Below, one piece after another: positions 1 through 12,061 of a stretch of 64,000 bases of DNA. Location of the stretch: the NCBI GenBank assembly GCA_954871525.1, contig OX940872.1, positions 24,647,746 to 24,711,745 of the forward strand. The letters run 5' to 3'. Positions within the stretch are counted from its first letter, which is position 1. Each line of letters starts with the position of its first letter. Below the pieces are notes generated by a model, which was not told the DNA's origin, did no database searches, and saw only the letters and a list, made by a program, of their open reading frames with translations. The position numbers and the translations under genes were made by a program. This DNA is from Parietaria judaica. Lineage: Eukaryota; Streptophyta; Magnoliopsida; Rosales; Urticaceae.

Positions 1-263
1 TTATTCCACTTCATCATCCATAATTTTAGGCACTTGGAATATTTAAAATTTTCCATTAGCCAATGGGACCAACAAAATCCATGAATTGTGCCAATTGAGA
101 AATTAATATTTGAAAATATTATATGTGTTTAAAAATGTTTAGCTAGCCAATTTGAATCCACTACAACAACTTCTTCGAGAAACATTGACACTTTTAAACC
201 CCCAAGATTATTTGAACTTGAACAATTGACATGATTTTTGAGATATGTGAAACGTAGATTATC

Positions 264-317
<54 letters not shown>

Positions 318-1231
318 ATTAATAGAAAGCTAGTCACTTTGTTTACAAATGCTTCTCTTTAGGTTAAAACTAATTACTACTCTCAAGTTTCAACCAACTA
401 TTACGACTCTTTTCCTTTTAAACGACCTGGTTTTGTGTATGAGCCGAGCGCAACTTACAGTAAGCGGGAATTTTCTTAACAGTTAGTGATTCTGAAAATT
501 CTTCAAGAGCAATTTTGTTTATCTATAAAAGCAGATTTGATATTATGGATTTATATTTCAAACCATTAGTTTTTCATATGCATCATTTCTTGATTTCTAT
601 TATATATTTGTATATATCATATATACAACATATATATATTTATAAAGATGCTTATATACAAATTCGATTGTTGTTTCTTTGTTTGAATTGATCACATGCA
701 CAATGATACATAAGCATGTGATAGTAGAAAAGTGTTAACAAGTGCACAACATATGACTTGTTATTATTATAATTATTATTTTACAATAAGTTCATAATTC
801 AGTGATTTTAAATTTCAGAAGCAATAGAGAAAAATACTCTTAATTAACATGTCATGTGCGCATAAGCTAATATACATACTCTCTCAAAAAACTAAACCAC
901 GTACGTAATATATAGGTTAAATTGATATACATACCTTCACGCGAATAATAATGGTAACTATTGAATGGAAAGGGAAAGAAACCAACCAGATAAAATTGAC
1001 TTAAAGTTAAGTCCTCTAAATACTTTGTTGATTGGACAATTCTGAAGTGAGGCAAAAGATGAATGATCAAGATCAATTCTTTTTAGTTTCACTTTCAATA
1101 CTGCTTACTTTTGACGAGGGATCAAAAGAATACACCTATTTTCCCCCTAACCAAACCATCCATAGTTTGACTCACAAGCAGTTTGGAGTTCATGTTAACC
1201 TCAATTAAAACCTACTTTTTGTTAGTACAAG
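1..1231. other. AT-rich intergenic DNA
   Basis: No coding region is recognised. The only ordered sequence is a TA dinucleotide run near 268-315 and scattered short AT repeats. Short open frames here have no family resemblance. Confidence 0.6.
268..315. repeat. (TA)n microsatellite
   Basis: About 24 uninterrupted TA units in intergenic DNA. Confidence 0.95.
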
Positions 1232-1513
1232 AATAGGGTTGATGCCGAAAATTACCTCAACGTTAATGCGGCCCACTTGTGTGCATTGGGTTGGCCCCTC
1301 CTCGTTTGTTGACTTTATTGTGGGCTTGGGGCTTGGACTTCCTGGAATTTGGAGGTGATGGTGGTGTGATGCCGCGCCTCGTTGAGTGTTGTGAGGCTGC
1401 CTACGTTCCCACTTGTAGCCAAGTGGGATCAGGTCATCTCGTAGTTCATAGTAGGCATTGATGGAGCCGTTCCTGAGCTGGCCTGGGCGAGCTAGGAAGC
1501 GATGGCCGAGAGG

Positions 1514-1597
1514 GGAGTCGGACGGCGTTTGGACCTTCCTCCGGCGTGTTCGGCGGGAGTCGGACGGCGTTTGGACCTTCTTCTGGCGTGTTCCCTC
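1514..1597. repeat. 42-bp tandem duplication
   Basis: The word GAGTCGGACGGCGTTTGGAC occurs at 1515 and 1557, a 42-bp period with two copies, inside the putative solo LTR. Because 42 is divisible by three, it produces repeated peptides in several frames; this is not evidence of coding. Confidence 0.85.
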
Positions 1598-1621
1598 TGG
1601 CCCTGAGGCTAGAATCTGGTG

Positions 1622-1860
1622 GATCGGACCCTCCACTAACTGTCGTGCTGGGACTGGGTCCCCCGACCCGTTACCACAAAGTCCTAAGACTCGAGATATA
1701 GGTCGATGACCGCTGAAAACCAGAACCTCCGTATGGTAGGTCAACGATCAGACCCTCCGCTAAATGTCGGACCGTGATCAGGTTCTCCGACTCATTACCG
1801 CAAAGTCATAGGACTCGGGATATAGGTCGGCGATCCCTGAGAACCGGTTCCGAACTTAGT
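1622..1860. repeat. 124-bp imperfect tandem duplication
   Basis: Two diverged copies start at GATCGGACCCTCC (1622) and GATCAGACCCTCC (1746). They share CTCATTACC/CCGTTACC-, CAAAGTC- and GATATAGGTCG-type words in order. The related LTR at 15311 appears to hold one copy, so the duplication probably arose in this copy or its sublineage. Confidence 0.75.
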
Positions 1861-2049
1861 CGGAGAATTCTATCGGATATTTATATATATAGAAGAGAGA
1901 AAACGGTGTTTATCGCTATATGGAGCGTTTGAATCGGAGTTACCGTTTGTTCAGAATGAGCTTCTATTTGTAGGAGAGTTCAGGGGCCTATAAATAATTA
2001 ATAAATACTTAGTGGAGGCCTTAAAGTAATTAAATATTACTTTGCGTGA

Positions 2050-2440
2050 CATGCATGGCTTGCGTGGCCATCTTAGGCCACGCTGGGCCACGTTGGGCCA
2101 TACCGGGCCACGCTAGGCCGCACCGGGCCTCGCTAGGCTGCGCTGGGCCACGCTAGGTCACGCTGGGCCACATTAGGTCATGCAGGCCAGGCCACGCGAG
2201 GCCACGTCGGGCTACGTTGGGTCACGCTAGGCCTCATTTGGCCACGCAAGTTAGGCCACGCTAGGCGTGCCATGCCACGGTAGGCCACTTTGGGCCACGT
2301 TGAGCCACACTAGGCCAAGTTGGGCCATGCTAGACCATGCTGGTTAGGCCACGCTAGGCCAAGTTGGGCCATGCTAGACCATGCTGGTTAGGCCACGTTG
2401 GGCTACGCTAGGCCACATTGGGCTATGTTGGGCCGTGCGT
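2050..2440. repeat. GC-rich minisatellite, ~10-bp GGCCACGCTA-type unit
   Basis: Several dozen degenerate units of the form (A/G)GGCCACG(C/T)T(A/G) follow one another. A higher-order 44-bp duplication is visible (TAGGCCAAGTTGGGCCATGC at 2311 and 2355). Base composition differs sharply from the surrounding AT-rich DNA. It lies inside the putative solo LTR, downstream of the AT-rich block at 1880-2030. Confidence 0.9.
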
Positions 2441-2641
2441 CTCTCAGTTTTGAGATACGGGCTTTCGGTGGGATTTTTGGGCCATCAATGCTTTTTATTA
2501 ATATTGAAAAACACTCGTAACCAGTAGTTTAATTGTTCCTAAAAAAAGAGTAGTTTCATTGACTGATGAAATCAAAATATGCAAATATATAAATATAACA
2601 AGGAAAAATTCAATTTCTATTACTTTTTATCCTCCAAATAG

Positions 2642-3386
2642 TTAGTCAAATTATTTTTTAAAAGCTGAGAAGTCAAATTGATACACGGTGATAAGTTACT
2701 TATTAGATAAACTCATAGATGGAACTACATGTGCATACGTGAGTGCACATGCATGCATTAATGTATTTAAAGCATTTTGAGAGGCGTTTGTGCTGGCGGA
2801 TCGATGTGATTTATAAGGTTGAGGACGCCATAGCCCCTACAAGCCCAACATCATACGCTCACTTAAAAAAAATGATGATTAATATTCGACTATTCTCATT
2901 CCTTCCTCCATTTGTAACTTGATATAATCTACGCTAGAATCCTTTAAAAAATAATATTTATCTATTTATGTGTAATAATCGCAATATATGGTTGTTTATA
3001 CTTTCTATTATTTATATATTTGAAAGAAGATATGTACCCTAAATATTTTGATTAGATTCCACTTTGTTCACGATTCCATACATGTGACAAATTAGTAGTA
3101 AATTACTTTCATCTTACAATGGAATCACTTTATATATTTGTCATCCAAATAGGCCATTTTTTCATACGTGTTCTTTGTAATCGATAGATGCCATGTTTGT
3201 TTATCTGTTTTGTCGTGTCGCTGTGTGCTGTCAAGATCGATCTCCAATAAATAAATAAAAGATATAAAATGAGAAAACATATCTTTGTTACGTTGTTCTC
3301 TGTTTTTACATGTTCTAACAATACTCAGCATTCAAATGTTTGTTTTTCTGTTTGTCCTTGTCACTATTTGGTGGCAAAGATCAGGA
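2642..3386. other. Intergenic DNA, nothing recognised
   Basis: AT-rich sequence between the minisatellite-bearing LTR and the foldback element. Two overlapping short minus-strand frames near 3125-3331 have no recognisable domain and are most likely chance. Confidence 0.5.
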
Positions 3387-3395
3387 TTAATCTTC

Positions 3396-4382
3396 GGGTA
3401 AATTGCGGCTAATGTACTCAATGTTTGATTTTGTGCGGATTATATACCCAATGTTTATTTTCAGCGGCTAATGTACTCAATGTTTGATCCGTTAGATATT
3501 TTCGTGTTTTTCATCACTTGACCGTTAGAGAGTGATTACTCCTCTATATATACACTTTTCGTATTTTTGACATAACTCACTCATTTTTTGTCCAAATTTT
3601 ATGCACAACATATGGTTGGAAAGATAATAGATAGATCTACAACTTTTTTGTTTTAAGTTTTGTAAAAAAAAAGGTATATAAAAATACAAAATTTTAAATA
3701 CAAAGTAAAACTGAACATTAGTTTAATGCAAAATATTTGTTTCGAACAAATTTTAATATACTTAATGACATTTTATGATGAAACGTAAAACTTAAAAGTT
3801 GTAGATAAATATTTTATCTTTATATAAAGTGTTTATTTATAATTTTTGGACAAAAAATGAGTGAGTTATGCCAAAAATATGAAAGATATTATGTGAAATA
3901 ATCTTTCATATCTTTGGCATAACTCACTCATTTTTTGTCCAAAAATTATAAAGATACACTCGTTAAGATAAAATATTTATCTACAACTTTATAGTTTTAC
4001 GTTTCATCATAAAATGTCGTTAAGTATATTAAAATTTGCTTGAAACAAATATTTTGCATTAAACTAATGTCCAATTTTACGTTGTAGTTAAAATTTCGTA
4101 TTTAATTTTTTTTTTTTTACAAAACTTATAACAACAAAGTTGTAGATTATCTCTTATCTTTCCAACCATAGGTCGTGCATAAAATTTGGACAAAAAATGA
4201 GTGATTTATGTCAAAAATACGAAAAGTGCACATAAATGAGGAATCACTCTCTAACGGTCAAGTGACGGAAAACACGAAAATATCTAACGGATCAAACATT
4301 GGGTACATTAGCCGCTGAAAATAAACATTGGGTACATAATCCGCACAAAATCAAAATTGAGTACAATAGCCGCAATTTACCC
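3396..4382. mobile_element. Mutator-type long-TIR foldback element, 987 bp
   Basis: Nearly the whole element is one inverted repeat with two arms of about 485-490 bp. It begins GGGTAAATTGCGGC and ends GCCGCAATTTACCC, and the centre of symmetry is near 3890. Flanking 9-mers TTAATCTTC (3387-3395) and TTAATCTTT (4383-4391) match at 8 of 9 positions. A 9-bp target-site duplication with long terminal inverted repeats is the signature of Mutator-like elements. There is no coding capacity, so the copy is non-autonomous. A transcript across it would fold into a very long hairpin, a plausible small-RNA source. Confidence 0.88.
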
Positions 4383-4391
4383 TTAATCTTT

Positions 4392-5095
4392 ATTCAATCA
4401 TAATACACGACTCTTTTAAAAAAATCTACATTTTTCTAGTTCAACCCGACGGTGGCTCCGACTCGACCCGCCACAAAAAAAAAAAATCTGGCTGGCCCCT
4501 AATGTCCACTAATTTGCGTAAGGGTTTGAAAGGTCGGGTTCGGACTGACCAGCGGACCGGGCCTCTATTTCTTAAATAAATAAAATTAAGTAAGCAACCC
4601 TAATTCCTTATTATGTTTGCTTAAAGATTAAACGTATAGATTAATTCTATTGATGGAATGTAATAGTTTAGAGAGTTATATTGATTAAAAATTGCATTAA
4701 AATACCGGGTTATCGCAAACTCCCGCCCCAAAGCAAACCGGCCCTTATACTAATAAAATAGAAAACTAGGTAAGAATGTGTTACTCAAGAATTTCCAATG
4801 TACTAAACAGGGCAAGAATATCTTTAAATTTGACAGACTCATAACATAATATCTACAAAAATTACAATGTATTGTACTATTGTTCACTTACTCTTTATAC
4901 ATACTTGTGACTCTTCTCTTGTAATATAATATATGAATTTAAATATAAATATAAATATATAAATATATGAGAGTGACCCAGTTATACAAGTTTTATTGAG
5001 CCAGGAATGAATCTGATCATGGTCCTGATTGAGAAGGGTCTTTCAAAATTTTGTACTTTGGTAAATCATGTAAAATCCTAATTAGGAGAAAGTGG
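4392..5095. other. Intergenic / 3' flank of the CCT gene
   Basis: AT-rich DNA without recognisable genes. The part next to 5095 lies downstream of the CCT-gene stop codon on the minus strand and should hold its 3' UTR; I could not place a poly(A) site with confidence. Confidence 0.5.
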
Positions 5096-8000
5096 TCAAA
5101 TCCAAGATTGGATTGGATAGTTACACTTGAAGGAGTTCACTCCACTGATGTGAGCAAATATATCTGAAGAATCAACCATATCATCCTCTTCTTTCACAAC
5201 CACCTGCTAAAATCAAATAAATAAATAAAATATTGTTCAATTTTTTAGTACTATTGTAATTTGTAACAATTGAGAGGTTTTCTTGTAAGGATATGAATAT
5301 AAACTAAGAAAAGTAAACTTTAAAGTACTTAAAAGGAGATTGAATGAGAAAAAGATTTAAGTAGGATTTCCTTAAGAACATTAATCATGATCTAAAGTTC
5401 ACATTAATCATATCAATATTAGAATTCCTTAAGATATGAATATTAAGAGCATTTTTTTAGTCCCATTACAATAATAGATACAATTTTCATTTGTGACACT
5501 ATTTTTGTTGCTTCTTAAGGCAAAAGTTTTTCGATTTTATTTTTTATGTCGTAGGACTAGAATTCGCATATTTAAAAAAAAATATACTAATTCAAATATT
5601 CAACCAAGTATCTTACTTCATCGAATTCTATTGCAATGATATAGAGATTTCTTGTAAGGGCGTGACACAAATATTTTTGTTTGATTTTGTATGTTTTCGC
5701 ACGTAAATTCTTTTTTCTGAAATTTCGATTCAAATATTCAATCAACTAAACTAATATTACCGAAACAAGTCTTACCTCCTCGTCATCATCCTCGTCATGG
5801 TTGCTCGAGCCAGCTCTCGTGGTCTCCCCAAAGTCGTCGTTCTTCGCGAAGCGCCCTCTGACACGCGGCCTGCTGTCGGCCAGCGTCTTCCGGCACGCGT
5901 ACTGCACGTTCTCCGCAGTGAGATGGGTACTCACGAGAGTACTAAAACGGACGGAAAAAAACGACGGGCAAAAACGTACCTTGATCTTCTTGCTGAAGTT
6001 GCGCTCGTTCCGCTTCTTCATGTACCTGTGGATCTTCTCCTTCCTCTGCTCAACAGAGAGCTTCCCCACTTTGAAGGTTTGGTCTCCCATGTTTGGAATC
6101 TCTGATGCTAAAGAATTTGAATTCCCAGCCCCAGATATCAACTGTTGGGACTCATTACCAAGTCCCTTTTTTTTTCAAGAGATATTATAAAAAAAATAAT
6201 TAGGACACTATGAAAAAATCCCAATTTACAGGTACGATAAAAATACCAACAAGTTAAATAAAAGTAAAGATTTTTTTTGTCACGTTTTTTTTTTGTCAGG
6301 TTCACCGAATATGTTATTAATATTATCAAAAGTGTAAATCCAACGTACATCTTTTTAATAATATTAGGAATATACATCGCGATAAAAAAAGTGCAATACG
6401 CCGTTACTTTCACCTATCTTACGAGTATTTGCCGCAAATATTCCTACTTAATTTTTCACAATGTATTGTTTTTTTTCCACCTATCCTACGAGTATTTGCC
6501 GCAAATATTCCCACTTAATTTTTCATAATGTATTAAGTTTTTCTTATTCTTTTCATTACGTAGAAGGTCGAACTCCTCGAAAAATCTTCCAAAGTTCATC
6601 AACCTTGGAAGTCGTCGAACATGTGAAGTATCACGAGATTCGATCTCAATTTGTTACGTTGTATTTTTTACGAGATTCTTAAGATATTTCATTAAACTAT
6701 AACTTTTTAACTCCATTTTAATTGAATCCCAATATATTTGGATTGTTTAATCGATACTTGATATCATGTTAATTATCATTAGTAATCAAAACTAATTAAC
6801 AAGAGAATTTTGCATGGTACTATTTAACACTATTAAGCTCTTCTTCCTGTGGAATTCTTAACAAATTACTTGCTAATGAAGAAACTACGGTACAAGTACC
6901 TGAAGTTCTCCGGCCCCGAAAACGCTCTGCATCGAGTCGGGGCAGTAGATCCCGCTCCCGTCGCCCTGAAAATCCAAATCCTGCGGCTGCAGCTCCGCCA
7001 TCAAAAGCCCGCTCGAGAAACCCACCGCCCCGTCAACCCCCGAGCCGCCAAACGCCGGCGCAACAGGCAAGTACGGCCCCACGCCGGCCCCAAGGAATGA
7101 GCACGGAAACGACGACGCATTCATCGGCAGATACGCAGGCACGGACGACAAGCAGTCTTCCTCGAACACCGGCGGCAGCGGCGCGCCGGCGAGGAGCGGC
7201 GAGAACCCGAACTGATCCGTCGGGGCGGTGGCGAACGGCGGGGACGGCGAGAAGTCGATGGAGGCGGAGATGTCGTTCTCCATGTCCTCCTGGGGGTCGA
7301 AGAGCATGGACATGGACATTCTGTTGCTGTCGTTGTCGTTTTGGTTGGTGGGTGCTGTCGTTTTGGCGGTTGTGCTGTCGTTTTGGAACGACGTGAAGTT
7401 TTCGGGATAGGAATTCTCTTCATAGCAGTAGTTGGAGCACGAAGTGACTTCATCGGAGTTTTGGAGAGTCTCAGGGAAGAGATCATTGTCGCACAAGTCA
7501 AACAATTGAGCACTTATTTGACTAGAAATCTCATCCTGCAAAAACGACAAAGAAATTAAGGACAAAGAATAAAAATTATCACTAAACCATGCACAAATTA
7601 TGAGTTTTGACCTTGGCTTTGAGCAAATTAGAACAAAAATCCTTCATAACTAAGAAAAATATAAAAAGGGCATTTTAAATTTGGTGTAAAACATGTGCAT
7701 GAAATAATGTTACAAAGCAAATTATATGTATTTTGTGAGTCCATGTAACTTGTTGAGCTAGATTTGCCATAATTGGAAAAATCCCAATTGGAAAAATAAA
7801 TGAGCAAAAGCTTGTAAAGTGTGAGGATTTCATAAGGTGTTTGGAAAAATGGCTTAGTTTGAGCAAACAATTGAGATTGAGAAGCACTTAAAAGGAACAA
7901 CCAATTTTTGGTTATCATGGTTAAATGCTTTGCCCAATAGGCCTATGGGAAAATCTAAGAAATTAGAGAAAATAGAAATAAAGAGAAATGGGAAAGAATC

Positions 8001-8874
8001 CATGCTAATTCAAGTCAGCTTGTAAGAGAAGCACACGAAGCTGAATTATTCCCACAACAATCAAAGAAAATAAAGTTGACATGGCTCTCAGATGAAATCC
8101 AAGATCAAGATGTGATCTTTGGTGCTCTCTGGAAAAGGACAGTTAAGTGGGAATTACTTTGTAAAAATACTTAGGTTTAGTAGCGGTGTAAGTACCCAAT
8201 GTTTTTATTTTTGTGGTAGCGTGAGTTAAGTTCACTATTTTTCTTCTCTCAAGATTTTCATTAAGTTCTTACAGAAGTCCCATTAGTACGAAAAAGTGAA
8301 AAGAATTTTTTAAAAAAATCTATAAGCGACACGTGTTCATACTTAACGAATACATCAAGTTTGACAAAATTTTAGAGAGAAACAAAATAATGAATATCGA
8401 GAATTTTAACCCTAACAAAATATTAAGTTTGCGCAACTATAAAAATTATAATATCGGATACTCATACCGCTATTAACCCTAATATATATATATATATATA
8501 TGTAATAATGTTGATGAGGAATGAAAAGGACATCTGTTTATGAGAGATTGATATGAAGTGGCTGGACATTCTTTTGTTGACTGAGTCTAAATATACTTTG
8601 GAAAAATGGAACTCGTTTCATGTCACAAAATTCTCTATAAGTTTGTTGATGTTAATTGGTCTTAATTGGATAAGTCATGGGGCTAATTATTTGTTCCAAA
8701 ATTCTCTAAAATGATTTTGTAGTTGGAAGCTAATAGCTTGATCTCCAAGAATAAAATAGCATAATTTCAAAGAAATGCATGTCATAATCATTCTAGTACA
8801 AATGGAAGAGAAGAAGAAAAAAGTATATATACAAAAGAAAACTATATCCCACTTGACTAGCGATTTTCACACAA

Positions 8875-8923
<49 letters not shown>

Positions 8924-9334
8924 AAATAAAAGAACTAATAATTGGAAGTTATTGGAACTGGAAAAGGGAAAAGAAGAACAAAAGGTGACTTTTAGAGGAA
9001 CAGAAACATATAAAAGAAAACACACATCAACATGTGCATGGCTTCCAATTTCAAACAAAGACAAAAAACACAATATATATACTTCAAGCAAATATCACCC
9101 TTATATCACTATAATTATATATACATTCATATATGTACATACACATAAGACTATTCAAAAGGCAAATCTCAAGTAAAAGAAACACGCATGCATGTATGGA
9201 GTATGGACCAGGACAACTATGACAAGACTCAAAATTTATTAGTAAATTATACAAGATCAAAATGTATATGGCTTCCAATTACAAACAAAAACAAATTCAT
9301 ATACATCAAGCAAATACACCCAAATTCAATATAT

Positions 9335-9370
<36 letters not shown>

Positions 9371-9886
9371 TATAAAGACAAAACTAAGAAGAAGAATGCA
9401 TGCATGCATGCATGAACAGCTATGACAAAACACTTAAGTAAATCACACAAACAGAGAAACACAATTTCCAAGCCAAAAAAAAAAAAGGAGAAAAAATTAC
9501 AATGAATCTCATCATTCATCCTTGTTTTTTCCTCAAAACGGCACTCATAATTATATAAAAATCAATAAAAATAAAACAAGAGGACAACTCTCAGAAGAAG
9601 AAGAAGAAAAACACGTATGCATGCATGAACAACTACGACAATATACTCGAAGCAAAGAAAAATTACGGGGAAAAGAAAGTCCGGTTCCGGTTCGCTCATC
9701 GTCGTTTTCTCTCTCTCTTTCTCCTCGGAATATAATAATAATAATAACAATAATTTTCTGAAAATGGAAAAAAAAATTATACGAAGAAGATGTTATTACG
9801 TTGATAGTGGGCTTGTCTGAGGAGATGATGAGCTCGGAAATGCGCAACTGAAATACCAACTGATCTGGTAAGCTGAAGGCTTCCAT
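5096..9886 (-). CDS. CCT-motif family transcriptional regulator (ASML2-like)
   Basis: Five exons: 9800-9886, 6900-7535, 5980-6141, 5776-5901 and 5096-5203, all with GT-AG introns in frame, give 372 aa. The CCT motif lies at about residues 274-317. It starts at RKEKIHRYMKKRNERNF and ends RPRVRGRFAKND, and a phase-0 intron splits it after KKIK, immediately before the conserved YACRKTLAD. Residues 30-240 are Ser/Pro/acidic rich, with DLFPETLQNS and an SNYCYEE stretch that I associate with the ASML2-type CCT motif family. No B-box is present, so it is not a CONSTANS-like protein. CCT domains bind DNA with NF-Y partners; a nuclear regulatory role is inferred from the family. Intron 1 is 2.26 kb and contains a TA microsatellite. 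The last acceptor is a TAGCAG tandem (5204-5209), so a form with one extra Gln is possible. The start is the only ATG in frame before exon 1 closes. Confidence 0.9.
8877..8920. repeat. (TA)n microsatellite in CCT-gene intron 1
   Basis: Twenty-two TA units within the 2.26-kb first intron. CA and TA runs recur at 9331-9370, and GCATGCATGC repeats near 9398. Confidence 0.95.
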
Positions 9887-9995
9887 GGAAGGAAAACGAA
9901 ACTGACGAAACGGAGAGACAGAAGAGAGACAGAGAAGATGAAGAAGAAGAAGCTTACAAGATAAGAAAATGGAGGACGAACAGTTATCTCATTCG

Positions 9996-10036
9996 CTATA
10001 TATAGTTACCCTCGCAAAGGACTCTCGTGACACGTG
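9996..10036 (-). promoter_or_regulatory. CCT-gene core promoter: TATA box plus G-box/ABRE
   Basis: Read on the minus strand, CTATATATAG (9996-10005) lies about 110 bp upstream of the ATG, followed by a CT-rich leader. CACGTG within CGCCACGTGTC (10031-10036) sits about 25 bp upstream of the TATA box. That arrangement fits control by bZIP or bHLH factors, including light or ABA signalling; the regulation is inferred, not shown. Confidence 0.6.
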
Positions 10037-12061
10037 GCGACATTTTTCCTCTTTTAGTCCCTCCATTTCAATTCTCTTCAATATCCACCCCTATCTCAGA
10101 ATATGTGTAGAGAGAGGATCCTCTAGGAAGCTATAATTAAGGTGCCATGACCCTAAGAATAATCGCGGTAAAAGTACTCAAATATATTTCAAATTCACAT
10201 TTGTTTTATTTATTACGTCTCATTTGTCTCTATTAATGTTAAAAGTTTCTTACATGTTTATTACTTAAAGAATACCTTTTCTTTTACGTATTGAGATTTC
10301 TCATGTTAAATATTTCAATTTGAGACGTACACATAAATGACTTAACGTTAATAGAAACATATGGGAAAAAACCAATCGAAAATGCAATTTGCGCGACCTT
10401 TCGATATTAGTCAATGCAATTAAAAGTTTGACAGTATGTCGCACAATGTGGAAAAATTTGAGTACTTTTTTCATAATTATCAAAATTATTTAAAAAATCA
10501 CAAGAGTAGAAAATAAATATATATATTTTTTGTTTCATTACCGTAGGAAAAACATGTCGATAATTTATGGACCTCCTATATCGGATCCTTATAAACATTT
10601 TCGGGTTCCGTCACTGTACTTTTCCAGTGACCCGTGAATTCAATAAGCTGATTAGTTTTGGTAAAATCCATAAATCGTGGATTAATTTAAACATATTTGT
10701 AAGTTACGAACGAGTACCAAAAGGTACTTATAATTTATTTGTTTTATCATATGCAAACATGTTGTGTTGTGTGTGTGTATGTATATGTTTGACACATATA
10801 TATACATGTATATATGTGTATTAAATAGGTATTTGTAATATGTATATTCGGAGCTTGTTCTAAACTTGCAATGGTTGAGCGGATATTGGTTGACCAAGCC
10901 TTTACCAATTCCCTCGCCGATTCTTAATAATCTTATTATAATTAGATATACTTTATTTTGTTCTCTATCTTCCCAAAAATAGTCTCAAAAACTCTCCTCT
11001 AAGCTCCAAGAATAGCTATTCATATTTTTATTTCATTTATTCATGAGCTTTAAATAAAATTTTGATTTATTTCGTTATGCCTATTCTTGGAATTTTGGAA
11101 GATAATTTACCTGTAATGTCCTCTATGAATTTACCATATAGTCCCCATACTTTGCAATTCCATTGATTGTTTTATTTTAATTGGAGGAAAATCCATTTTT
11201 ATTTTTCTCTTTATGAAATACCATTGGGTCACGGATAATTCACCTTCCCTTCAAAAATTTCATTATAATGTATATATAAAAATAGATGAAATGTCAAAAA
11301 ATACTCATAGTAAAATATTATTATTTTATTGAAAAATTATTGGTTATCGATACACATGTAAATTTTGAACGATAAAAATCAAAATCAATAATAAAATACT
11401 TATGATTTTTCATCGATAGAGCCAACTCTCGCTACAGGCGAGGAGGCGTGCACCTAAGGTCCCAAATTTTAAAGATTACAAAAAAAAAAAAAAAAGGTAT
11501 ACCTAATATCAATATACTAAAAACCCTAAAAAACTCAAATTAATTTTTACATTTACATTTAAAAACATCAGATGTATCAGGTTTAATCTCAAAACTGAAC
11601 TCAATCATTATTTTTTAAGTTAAAATACTCTTTTTTTAAATCATTATTATTTTTATAATTAAAATAATTTTTTTAAATCATTGATATATTAAGGAGAATC
11701 GCGGGAAAAAAAAATATTGATTCTCCTTAACCCTCACGAACTCAAGGCCGGCTTATTATTATTAACATGCCTGCATTATTAATCAGGGGGTAAGAATTTA
11801 TGGGTGGAAATTTTGTAACCGTTTCCTGGTTTCGTCTCCGTTCCAGTACTGGACCCGGACTTATTTTTAAAAAAAAATATGGGAAATTTAGCGTAAAACT
11901 GGTGACCGGTAATTTCCCGTTCCTGATTTTCGGAATTGGTACCTAAAAAATATTTCCAAATTTTTATTATCGGTTCCGGTTTTAAAATACATGTCATTTT
12001 TAAGTTTTCAGTATGTCATTTTTAGTTTAATATATATGTATTGTCATTATTTTATGTTGGG
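10037..12061. other. Intergenic AT-rich DNA
   Basis: No gene recognised. The stretch 11780-12000 (with CGGTTCCGGTTTTAAAA) resembles 31980-32020 downstream of the PETC-like exon, suggesting a shared dispersed repeat that I cannot classify. Confidence 0.45.

Larger units (their letters stand above)
1237..2636 (-). mobile_element. Probable solo LTR, same family as 15311-16643, reverse orientation
   Basis: The left end (GTTGATGCCG at 1238) and the following ~120 bp match the reverse complement of the 3' end of the solo LTR at 15311-16643. Shared words include TGCGGCCCA and GTTTGTTGACTTT. A second matching block lies near 1626-1700 (GGACCCTC, CTGGGTCC, CACAAAGTC). The 5-mer AATAG flanks it on both sides (1232-1236 and 2637-2641), as expected for a target-site duplication. 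The right end (TCCTCCA) only loosely matches the expected terminus, and the first base of the left terminus is changed, so the copy is old. Its 1,400-bp length is close to the 1,333 bp of the relative. No coding capacity is seen. Confidence 0.55.

Noticed and set aside
3396..4382. A microRNA gene
   Set aside because: The palindrome is far too long and symmetric, with transposon termini and a target duplication; a foldback transposon explains it.
5797..6190. Plus-strand frames of 102 and 129 codons over CCT-gene exons 3-4
   Set aside because: Antisense to the CCT motif, which is unambiguous on the minus strand.
6849..7559. Plus-strand and second minus-strand frames over CCT-gene exon 2
   Set aside because: They are explained as shadows; only the minus frame that splices to both neighbouring exons is kept.
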